Below, piece after piece: positions 23,234 through 29,892 of a DNA stretch of 30,471 nucleotides; the stretch's first letter is position 1; every line of letters begins with the position of its first letter. Below the pieces are notes generated by a model. That model had not been told where the DNA came from. It saw only the letters and a list, made by a program, of their open reading frames with translations, and ran no database searches. This DNA comes from JAHECQ01 sp047638695 (GTDB lineage Bacteria > Actinomycetota > Acidimicrobiia > Acidimicrobiales > SZUA-35): NCBI GenBank assembly GCA_047638695.1, contig JBLINY010000048.1, positions 1-30,471 of the forward strand, written 5' to 3'. The translations under genes and the position numbers were made by a program.

Positions 23234-24831
23234 TAGGCGAAACTCTCGCCCTCGGCCGGAGGTGCTGGGAGCTCATCAGCCACACCCGCCAGCAACGCCT
23301 CGCCCTTTGGTTCGGTGGTCGACCATTCAGGATCGAGTGCGGGACAACGAACCTCGACCCCTCGATGAAGATCGAGATCCCACAGCAATGCCGGCCGGTA
23401 GCCGTGCCAGCGAATAGCAAAGCTGGCCTTCCCATGGGTAGTGGCGGCCTCGTGAACTTCGACGCTGCCGCCACGCCATGCCGTCGGAAACGAAGGAAGG
23501 AGATGCAGCCGGTCGGGGGTCTCCGCTACGGCCAGGCCGCGAACACCCAGCCAAAAAGTGGCCGCTGCAGCGATGTCGTCATCCAGGCCCCAACTACCGG
23601 CCGCTGACGCTGCTTCGAAAATCGGCGTCAGCGCCTCCAGATCGGCGCCAACATCAGATCTCGAGGTTGCCAGAACGTCGGCTCGGCCAAAAAGGTCGGC
23701 TGCCGGTTCGGGCTGGCCTGCGGCCAACAACGCCCAACCGAGACCTCGAAAAGCATCGGCGGTCGCTTCTTGATCGCCTGACCGTTCAACCAGCTTGGTT
23801 GTGGCGGCGAGCACCTCCAGAAGCTCTTCTGCCATTGCACCATCATCGAGCACCGCGACGGCGCGGCCGGCCCCAGCGACCACCGCAGCGGCAGCGGCCG
23901 GTGGGTGCTCAAGTCGGCGCGGAAAGCTCGATGCGAGTGTGAGGAGCGGCACCCTCAGGTCGGTGGACGCCCCACTGACAACGAGCGCTTCGAACACTCG
24001 GCCTACGCCGGGGGCGAAGGCTGCCAGCCGATCGGCAAAGTCGTCGTTGGCCAGGAGCAGCCGGGCGCGGGCCGCGCCGGCTCGTTCGCCGAGACCATTG
24101 TCTGGCAAGTCGAAGCGGCCGCCACGCTCGACAACCGAAGCCCAGCCGCGCTGCACTGCGTCGCTATCGGGAACCGACGACGGATCGATCGGTCGGGGGC
24201 CATCTGGCACGACGAACCGCAGCTTGGTGCGGTGTGGCAGTGGGTACAACACGACACCATTGGGCTGCTCGCCGGCACATTCAGCTGCACCGGTAAGAGC
24301 AGTGCCGGCGACCACGATGTCGGCCGCCTCGCGATTGGTCGCCAGTCGTTCGTTGGCCCGACGTGGCAGACACAGAGCGATGGCATCGCCAACGGTCACT
24401 CGGTCGTCGGTGATGGCAACGGGAGCATGGGACGACCGACCGGCGATGTCGTAAGGCCGGATGGCCATTGCCAGTGCAACCGGCACGGGCGAATCGTTCT
24501 CGATCTCAATAACAGTGGCGGTGCCGCCGCCGACCGAGACGGGGTAACAACGATGCAACGCATCGCCACTGGGAATACGTACTGCAGTTTCGATCACCGG
24601 GCCAGGGCCCAGACGGCGCTGGCGCACTGTTGCCTCTCGCGAAGGGAAGTACCAGCGGTCATCAGCCCCAATCCACCAGTCGATCGAGAAGGAGGCGCCG
24701 TAGGGCTGTACCAAACCACCCCGATCGAGCGAGGTCGGGGCCTGATCGTCGAGAGCACCAATGAGTGTGACGCCACTATCGCCTGGGCGCTCAACCAGAC
24801 GTGGGCCGAGAGAGAGCGACTGTGTTGACAT
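23233..24831 (-). CDS. Unrecognised protein; C-terminus resembles the tail of (alpha/alpha)6-barrel glycoside hydrolases
   Basis: 532 residues from the ATG at 24831, which shares one base with the gpsA stop (TGATG). The N-terminal ~230 residues look beta-rich (GGLVQPYGASFSIDWWIGAD, TVIEIENDSPVPVALAMAIR). The middle is alanine-rich and helical. The end reads LGVRGLAVAETPDRLHLLPS, FPTAWRGGSVEVHEAATTHG, then KASFAIRWHGYRPALLWDLD, similar to C-terminal beta-sandwich tails of trehalose/maltose phosphorylase or glucoamylase-like proteins. I see no catalytic acid pair I would trust. No signal peptide. It is conserved enough to be locked between gpsA and rnhB by overlapping codons; function unknown. 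Confidence 0.7.
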   Translation of the reverse strand: MSTQSLSLGPRLVERPGDSGVTLIGALDDQAPTSLDRGGLVQPYGASFSIDWWIGADDRWYFPSREATVRQRRLGPGPVIETAVRIPSGDALHRCYPVSVGGGTATVIEIENDSPVPVALAMAIRPYDIAGRSSHAPVAITDDRVTVGDAIALCLPRRANERLATNREAADIVVAGTALTGAAECAGEQPNGVVLYPLPHRTKLRFVVPDGPRPIDPSSVPDSDAVQRGWASVVERGGRFDLPDNGLGERAGAARARLLLANDDFADRLAAFAPGVGRVFEALVVSGASTDLRVPLLTLASSFPRRLEHPPAAAAAVVAGAGRAVAVLDDGAMAEELLEVLAATTKLVERSGDQEATADAFRGLGWALLAAGQPEPAADLFGRADVLATSRSDVGADLEALTPIFEAASAAGSWGLDDDIAAAATFWLGVRGLAVAETPDRLHLLPSFPTAWRGGSVEVHEAATTHGKASFAIRWHGYRPALLWDLDLHRGVEVRCPALDPEWSTTEPKGEALLAGVADELPAPPAEGESFA

Positions 24832-25871
24832 CAGGGTCGGGTGCCGCTCTCGTGCCCGAGCCGGCCACGCATCAAAGCATCGCTGGCCCATTCAGGGTCC
24901 TTGTTCTCCCAACACACGGCGTATACCTGGTTGGCGATCGGCAACTGCACACCGTGGGTTTCGGCCAGCTGTTTGACCACCTTGGCCGCCTTCACTCCCT
25001 CGGCTACCTGATCCATATCAGCCAGAATGTCGTCGATACTGCGACCCTGACCGAGTTCTCGACCCACTCGCGAGTTTCGGGACTGCGAGCTGAAGCACGT
25101 TGCAACCAGATCACCCAGGCCGGCCAAGCCGGCCAGAGTGAGCGGCTCACCGCCCATCGCGGTGCCGAGGTCGATGAGCTCGGCGAGTCCACGGGTGACC
25201 AGAGCGGCCCGCGAGTTGTCGCCAAGGCCTCGCCCCTCAGCCGATCCCGCCGCAATGGCGTACACGTTCTTAAGCGCCCCACCCAGTTCGCATCCAATGA
25301 CGTCATGGTTCAGGAACACCCGGAAACTTGGGGTGGTGAAAAGGGTCTGGAGCCGCTCGGCGATGTGAAATTCCGACATAGCGAGCACCGCGGCCGCCGG
25401 CTGACCAGCCAGGATCTCCTTAGCCAGGTTTGGGCCGGTGAGTACGCCGACAGGACGGCTCGGCAATTCCTGTTCGATGATCTGCGTCATTCGCAGGTGC
25501 GTGCCTTCTTCGAACCCCTTCGAAAGGCTCACGACCGGCACCCATGGTCGGATGTACTGACGGACCCGCTTCGCTGTTTCGCGAACGGCCGAGGTCGGCA
25601 CCCCCATGACCAGAAGATCGGTGTCGACCACCGCCTGCTCGAAGTTGGTGGTGGCGGTTAGCCCAGGATGAAGGTCGTAGTCGGGCAGGTACCGCTCGTT
25701 GCGATTTCGTTCGTTGACACCAACGACGGTGGCCGCGTCGCGCGCCCAAAGCGTGGTCGGAGCGTTGTGCGCCGCTAAATGCGCCACGGTCGTACCCCAC
25801 GATCCACCACCAAGAATCGTGACCCGTATGGGCGCCTGGTCCCCGCCATCTGTTTCCGGAAGATCCTGCAT
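24831..25871 (-). CDS. gpsA: Glycerol-3-phosphate dehydrogenase [NAD(P)+]
   Basis: 346 residues from the ATG at 25871. Makes sn-glycerol 3-phosphate for phospholipids from dihydroxyacetone phosphate. The nucleotide motif VTILGGGSWGTTVA is at 17-30. VSLSKGFEEGTHLRMTQII, VGVLTGPNLAKEILAGQPAA and CELGGALKNVYAIAAGSAEG (the Lys in ALKN is catalytic) are all present, as is LAGLGDLVATCFSSQSRNSR. A -10-like TACGTT lies 6 bases before the start. First gene of the overlapping gpsA / unknown / rnhB operon. Confidence 0.96.
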   Translation of the reverse strand: MQDLPETDGGDQAPIRVTILGGGSWGTTVAHLAAHNAPTTLWARDAATVVGVNERNRNERYLPDYDLHPGLTATTNFEQAVVDTDLLVMGVPTSAVRETAKRVRQYIRPWVPVVSLSKGFEEGTHLRMTQIIEQELPSRPVGVLTGPNLAKEILAGQPAAAVLAMSEFHIAERLQTLFTTPSFRVFLNHDVIGCELGGALKNVYAIAAGSAEGRGLGDNSRAALVTRGLAELIDLGTAMGGEPLTLAGLAGLGDLVATCFSSQSRNSRVGRELGQGRSIDDILADMDQVAEGVKAAKVVKQLAETHGVQLPIANQVYAVCWENKDPEWASDALMRGRLGHESGTRP

Positions 25872-25877
25872 CGCCTC

Positions 25878-25883
25878 AACGTA
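25878..25883 (-). promoter_or_regulatory. -10 element of gpsA
   Basis: TACGTT on the minus strand followed by GAGGCG and the ATG. GAGG could also act as a weak ribosome site if transcription starts further upstream. Confidence 0.5.
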
Positions 25884-25939
25884 CCGGTTCGGCTCATCGA
25901 GGGTGCCGGGATGCGCCGCAGGCTGATGCCGATGCGACG

Positions 25940-25945
25940 TAGGCT
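25940..25945 (+). promoter_or_regulatory. -10 element of the cofC operon
   Basis: TAGGCT followed by six bases and a GTG. It supports GTG at 25952 rather than the TTG at 25949 as the start of cofC, in a leaderless mRNA. Confidence 0.55.
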
Positions 25946-25951
25946 GAGTTG

Positions 25952-26521
25952 GTGCGCGCCGCTGTCCTCGTACCAATTAAGTCGTTCGACCTGGCCAAGG
26001 GTCGCCTATCTGAGGCACTCGACACCCAGCAGCGAGCTTCTTTGGCCCGAACAATGGCCACCCGAGTATTGGCCGCCGGCGGCGGCCTTCAGGTTTGGGT
26101 GGTCTGTGACGATGCAGAGGTCGCTTCGTTCGCCGTTGCCAAAAGAGCCGAGGTGATCTGGCGGCCCTCTCGCGGGCTCAACGCTGCAGTCACCGACGGC
26201 TGCGAGTTCCTATTTGCGCAAGGCATCGAACGCGTCGTTGTCGCACATGCCGACCTTCCCTTGGCCACTGACCTGGCGTGGGTTGCCGACGACGATGGAA
26301 TAACCATCGTTCCCGACCGGCGAGGCGACGGAACGAACGTCATGAGCCTGCCTCTGGGTACCGACTTCCAATTTCACTACGGTCTCGGTTCGGCCGAGAA
26401 GCACCGAGCCGAAGCCGAACGCCGCGGCCTCACCTGTGCGCTCAGACCCGACGACGAGCTTGGTTGGGACGTCGACGTCCCCGAGGACCTCTCCGTGCTC
26501 GGCGACGAGTTCAAGACATGA
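25952..26521 (+). CDS. cofC: CofC/FbiD, phospholactate/phosphoenolpyruvate guanylyltransferase of F420 synthesis
   Basis: 189 residues. Activates 2-phospholactate or, in many actinobacteria, phosphoenolpyruvate with GTP for coenzyme F420 synthesis. The N-terminus AAVLVPIKSFDLAKGRLSEA carries the family's KxFxxAKxRL motif; AHADLPLATDLAWV and IVPDRRGDGTNVMSLPLGTD, then FQFHYGLGSAEKHRAEAERR, complete the nucleotidyltransferase signature, and LGWDVDVPEDLSVL closes the domain. Its stop overlaps the next start (ATGA). None of the other F420 genes (fbiA, fbiB, fbiC) is in view. Confidence 0.94.
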   Translation: MRAAVLVPIKSFDLAKGRLSEALDTQQRASLARTMATRVLAAGGGLQVWVVCDDAEVASFAVAKRAEVIWRPSRGLNAAVTDGCEFLFAQGIERVVVAHADLPLATDLAWVADDDGITIVPDRRGDGTNVMSLPLGTDFQFHYGLGSAEKHRAEAERRGLTCALRPDDELGWDVDVPEDLSVLGDEFKT

Positions 26522-27285
26522 CGGCGGAACAGAATCCGCTGACCCCGGCGCCCGTGCATCTCGGCCAGCACTCTTCGAATCTCTCGACCCCCGCTCGGGC
26601 CCTCGCCATCGGAGCGCACCCCGACGATGTCGACTTCGGATGCGGAGGGACCCTCGCCAAATGGGCGGCCGCCGGCTGCGAAGTCAGTGCACTGGTGTGC
26701 ACCGACGGTTCGAAGGGCACCTGGGACCCCGATGCTGACGAAGCCCTGCTGATATCGACGCGCCAAACCGAACAACGCGTCGCTCTTCGAGCCCTTGGCG
26801 CCACAGGAGAGGTGGTCTTTCTCGGTCGGCCCGATGGAGAGCTCGATTCGACCCTGCTCGAACGGGCTCAGGTTGCTCTTTGGATCCGGCGGCTCAAGCC
26901 CGATGTTGTGCTTGGACACGACCCGTGGAAGCGGTATCGCCTTCATCCCGATCACCGCAACGCTGGCTGGCTGACAACCGATGGCGTGGTCGCAGCTCGT
27001 GATCCCAAGTTCTTCCCGGACCAAAACGAACCGCATCATCGGCCAGACACCGTGTTGCTGTGGGAAGCGGACGAAGCGGACCACGCCGAAGATGTCACCG
27101 GGTTCGCCGACGCCAAGTACGCCGCTCTCACCTCGCACACAAGCCAATTCGAGTCGACCATGCACGCCACTACCGATCACGAGATGGTCGCGTTCCGAGG
27201 CCGGCTTGAAGACAAGTTGTCGGTGGCGGGAGCGGCGGCGGGGATGACCCACGCCGAGATCTTCAAACTCCTCGACGACCTGTGA
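26518..27285 (+). CDS. PIG-L/LmbE-family deacetylase
   Basis: 255 residues. The zinc site is present: IGAHPDDVDFGCGGTLAKWA (His34, Asp36, Asp37) and LHPDHRNAG (~140-150). Family members remove acetyl groups from GlcNAc-like or thiol-conjugate substrates (MshB and Mca in mycothiol metabolism); nothing here fixes the substrate. Translationally coupled to cofC by ATGA and to the DUF429 gene by GTGA. Confidence 0.93.
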   Translation: MTAEQNPLTPAPVHLGQHSSNLSTPARALAIGAHPDDVDFGCGGTLAKWAAAGCEVSALVCTDGSKGTWDPDADEALLISTRQTEQRVALRALGATGEVVFLGRPDGELDSTLLERAQVALWIRRLKPDVVLGHDPWKRYRLHPDHRNAGWLTTDGVVAARDPKFFPDQNEPHHRPDTVLLWEADEADHAEDVTGFADAKYAALTSHTSQFESTMHATTDHEMVAFRGRLEDKLSVAGAAAGMTHAEIFKLLDDL

Positions 27286-27983
27286 TCGCGGGTGTCGATG
27301 GCTGCCCCGGCGGGCGCTGGGTTGTCGTCACGGGCACACGACCCGCCACCGCCAAGCATCGAATCGATCTTCACGACGTCAGCGTGGTCGTCGACCTCGG
27401 GCCGCTGCTCCAGAAAGTTCGCGATGGACACATCGACGCTGTAGCCATTGATATGCCGATCGGGTTACTCGCCGATCGATCTCGAACCTCAGACGCTGCA
27501 GCAAGAAAGTTGCTCGGCCCGCGTCGGGCCTCGGTGTTCCCAACCCCGGTTCGGGCAACGTTGGACGCGACCGACTACCAGGATGCGTGTGCTCGATCAC
27601 GGAACGCGTTCGGCAAGGCACTTTCTAAGCAAGCGTTTTACCTGCTCGACAAGATTCGCGACCTCGATGCGCTCATCCTCCCATCCGACCAAGATCGCGT
27701 TGTCGAGGCTCACCCTGAGCTGGCGTTCACCCGACTCCACGGTGACGTCGTCCCCTCGAGCAAGCACACAGCGCACGGCCAAGAGCTACGCGAGCACCTG
27801 CTCAAGACCGAGCTGGACGAGGACGCCGTGTCGCGGGTGCTGACATCGGGTGCTGCACCACGCCTCGACCTCATCGATGCCATGGCGTTGGTGACCACTG
27901 CGGCACGAGTAGCAAACGGCTCAGAAGTACGACTTGGCACGGATGTCGACCCAACCGGAAAACGGGCAGAGGTGACGTACTAA
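27282..27983 (+). CDS. DUF429 family protein (RNase H-like fold)
   Basis: 233 residues from a GTG overlapping the previous stop by four bases. The N-terminus IAGVDGCPGGRWVVV and AVAIDMPIGL carry the Asp residues of an RNase H-like fold. RASVFPTPVRATLDATDYQD, SKQAFYLLDKIRDLD and VVEAHPELAF are typical of DUF429. Its enzymatic role is not known. End of the cofC operon; its stop overlaps the convergent Gfo/Idh remnant by four bases (27980-27983). Confidence 0.9.
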   Translation: MIAGVDGCPGGRWVVVTGTRPATAKHRIDLHDVSVVVDLGPLLQKVRDGHIDAVAIDMPIGLLADRSRTSDAAARKLLGPRRASVFPTPVRATLDATDYQDACARSRNAFGKALSKQAFYLLDKIRDLDALILPSDQDRVVEAHPELAFTRLHGDVVPSSKHTAHGQELREHLLKTELDEDAVSRVLTSGAAPRLDLIDAMALVTTAARVANGSEVRLGTDVDPTGKRAEVTY

Positions 27984-28177
27984 GTGCCGCGAAGTGGAAG
28001 ACCGGAGGCCAGGTAGGCGGCATCGATGACCTCCATATCGGCAACGGCATCGACGTCGCCGGTCGCGAGCTGCGATGGCCACCACTTCGACCCGCCGGTC
28101 TCCAGAGCGGGGGTTAGCACTGACTTGGTTGAGATTCGGGCGGCGCCCAGCACACCGAGGCGTAGGAGGTCAGCCAC
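27980..28177 (-). pseudogene. Gfo/Idh/MocA-family oxidoreductase, in-frame internal deletion remnant
   Basis: A 65-residue frame from a GTG that overlaps the HIT stop. It starts like a Gfo/Idh/MocA dehydrogenase (LLRLGVLGAARISTKSVLTP, nucleotide-binding loop) and ends like one (DVDAVADMEVIDAAYLASGL, then PLRGT), but the ~250-270 residues between are missing. The junction is near ALETG-GSKWW, and frame is kept. Without the substrate domain it cannot be an oxidoreductase. Either a deletion remnant or a collapsed assembly. Confidence 0.78.
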
Positions 28178-28607
28178 ACTCGGCTTCGATCCACGTGCGT
28201 AGGCGCAGGGCATATTCGGCTGAGTCGTCGGCATCGTCATACCGTGTTCGGGGCCAAAAGAATCCCCGCAACCCGTCCTTGGGGCGGCGTGGGACGACGT
28301 GCACATGGAGATGCGGCACGCTCTGCGAGATCTTGTTGTTCATGGCGACGAAGCTCCCCTTGGCATCGAGGCAAGCTTCGACCGCCCGACTGATCAGCTG
28401 GACTTTCTCGAACAGCAGACTGACGGTTGGAAGATCGGCGAGAGTCTCGTGATGCTGGCGAGGGATAACCAACGTGTGGCCCTTGAACAACGGCGACTGA
28501 TCGAGGAAGGCAAGAACGTCGTCGTCCGCCCACACCATGTCGGCCGGCAGGTGCCCGGTCCCGATTCGGCAGAACACGCACGAGGACGAGACGGAAGCGG
28601 CTGGCAC
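28170..28607 (-). CDS. HIT-family nucleotide hydrolase/transferase
   Basis: 145 residues from a GTG. The histidine triad is HLHVHVVPR (His99, His101, His103); the N-terminal CVFCRIGTGHLPADMV (Cys10, Cys13) is a usual structural zinc pair of HIT proteins. Expected to hydrolyse nucleoside phosphoramidates or dinucleotides. No obvious ribosome site. A 16-bp minisatellite lies ~40 bases upstream. Confidence 0.93.
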   Translation of the reverse strand: MPAASVSSSCVFCRIGTGHLPADMVWADDDVLAFLDQSPLFKGHTLVIPRQHHETLADLPTVSLLFEKVQLISRAVEACLDAKGSFVAMNNKISQSVPHLHVHVVPRRPKDGLRGFFWPRTRYDDADDSAEYALRLRTWIEAECG

Positions 28608-28648
28608 CTTCGCAGGGTCGCACGGATCGTCTGCCTCGTGCCATCACG

Positions 28649-28752
28649 GTGCCACCCCACTGCCGTGCCACCCCACTGCCGTGCCACCCCACTGCCGTGC
28701 CACCCCACCACCGTGCCACCCCACTGCCGTGCCACCCCACCACCGTGCCACC
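28649..28752. repeat. 16-bp minisatellite, six and a half copies
   Basis: Units of GTGCCACCCCACTGCC (1, 2, 3, 5) or GTGCCACCCCACCACC (4, 6) stand head to tail, followed by half a unit. A related GTGCCACCGCACCACTG follows at 28753. It is non-coding: the unit is not a multiple of three, and the frames that read through it have no coding sense. It lies between the HIT start and the divergent gene at 28834; nothing else is seen in 28608-28833. Confidence 0.93.
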
Positions 28753-28833
28753 GTGCCACCGCACCACTGTCCCGGCATCCCCACTTAGGGTGACCCAAGC
28801 CTCTAGCATTATGACTGATGAGAGCAGAGCCGA

Positions 28834-29439
28834 ATGGCTGATCCCATGCCGATTTACGGCCTCGACCTCATCACCGACGCCGACGGTCCCTTGATCGAGC
28901 CCGACCGCCACCAGATCACTCAGATTGGCCTCAGCCGCAGAGCCGAGGACGAGTTGTACGAGGGCGGCGAACCGGAGCTTCTCGAACTTCTCGATCGACG
29001 CCTGAAGCTGCTGCCCCGCGGAGTTTTGGCAACGTGGCACGGTTCGGTCTTGGCCGTACCGCTCATCGCCCAACGAGCCGAGCGGTGGAAGCTGTCGCTG
29101 GGGCTCACCCTATGGGTCGACCGACGGGCAGCGCCTCTCAGCCCGGTCGCCGGTGTCGACACCGCGTACTGCGCCTCCTGGCACGATCATGCTCTTCTCG
29201 ACCTCCGGAGGGTGTACGAGACAAGCGAACCGAAACGGTGGTCGATCCGGGGTCGATCGAGGCCCGACCCCGAAGATCTGATTCCCACGCCAGATGAGCT
29301 GACTCAGCGCGATCCGCTCAAGGATGCTCGGCTCGCTCGCCAACTCGCCGAACGCCGGTGGAGTCAGGCAAAACGCTGCGTCGATACTGCCGATCCTCGT
29401 AACAGCGACAAAAAGTCGGGTCAGACCGTTACTCGATAG
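28834..29439 (+). CDS. Unrecognised protein, 201 residues
   Basis: Starts MADPMPIYGLDLITDADGPL. Soluble, with no signal peptide or membrane segment. It alternates acidic, helical stretches (EPELLELLDRRLKLL) and hydrophobic strands (GVLATWHGSVLAVPLIAQRA, LSLGLTLWVDRR); the end is basic and charged (DARLARQLAERRWSQAKRCV, then DTADPRNSDKKSG). I do not recognise a family. The codon pattern looks like real coding DNA. The gene at 29450 begins 10 bases after its stop. Confidence 0.72.
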   Translation: MADPMPIYGLDLITDADGPLIEPDRHQITQIGLSRRAEDELYEGGEPELLELLDRRLKLLPRGVLATWHGSVLAVPLIAQRAERWKLSLGLTLWVDRRAAPLSPVAGVDTAYCASWHDHALLDLRRVYETSEPKRWSIRGRSRPDPEDLIPTPDELTQRDPLKDARLARQLAERRWSQAKRCVDTADPRNSDKKSGQTVTR

Positions 29440-29449
29440 AGTCCGTCGA

Positions 29450-29881
29450 GTGTTCATCGAGCTCGGCCCCGTGGCGTGCGACGACGTGAGGTCGTGGTCT
29501 CGTTTCGCCCGACGCCTTGTAGCCGAGCTCCGACTCGAGCCGGCCGAACTCGAGGGCATCGCCACCGACGACTTTCTGAACGCCTGGACACGGCTCATCG
29601 AGAAATTCGACCGCCAGATAGGCGAGTGCGGACAGGAGTTTCGATGGTCGACTGAATTCGACGACGACCAGGCCGAGTATCTCCTACACGGCCTCGAACG
29701 AGGATTGCGCTCGCCTGCTCTCGGCCAGTTGGTAACCGCGACTGAAATGGCGGCCTACGCCAGTTTCACCCTTCACCTGGTTCAAGCTCTGGTCGATGGG
29801 TTGATCGCAAACGACCGGAACTGCGAGCACTACTGCGACCTGATCAACGAGTCGATCCGGAGAGGCACCCGTTCAGCCTGA
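29450..29881 (+). CDS. Unrecognised helical protein, 143 residues
   Basis: Read from the GTG at 29450 (MFIELGPVACDDVRSWSRFA, then RRLVAELRLEPAELEG); an in-frame ATG at 29324 inside the preceding gene is a less likely start. The rest is helical: FLNAWTRLIEKFDRQIGECG, EFDDDQAEYLLHGLERGL, MAAYASFTLHLVQALVDGL. Family unknown. Its position directly after the preceding gene suggests a functional pair. Confidence 0.7.
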   Translation: MFIELGPVACDDVRSWSRFARRLVAELRLEPAELEGIATDDFLNAWTRLIEKFDRQIGECGQEFRWSTEFDDDQAEYLLHGLERGLRSPALGQLVTATEMAAYASFTLHLVQALVDGLIANDRNCEHYCDLINESIRRGTRSA

Positions 29882-29892
29882 GCGCCGTTTGG

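Noticed and set aside
22630..23607. Plus-strand frame of 325 codons opposite rnhB
   Set aside because: Antisense to a well-supported RNase HII; low-complexity Arg/Pro/Ser composition typical of shadows in GC-rich DNA.
28649..28752. CRISPR array
   Set aside because: Units are contiguous 16-mers with no unique spacers and no cas genes nearby.
28237..29073. Long minus-strand open frame rich in GGTAVGWHGSGVARQ repeats
   Set aside because: It is the minisatellite and the antisense of the gene at 28834 read through; the 16-bp unit shifts frame in each copy and the HIT gene covers its end in another frame.
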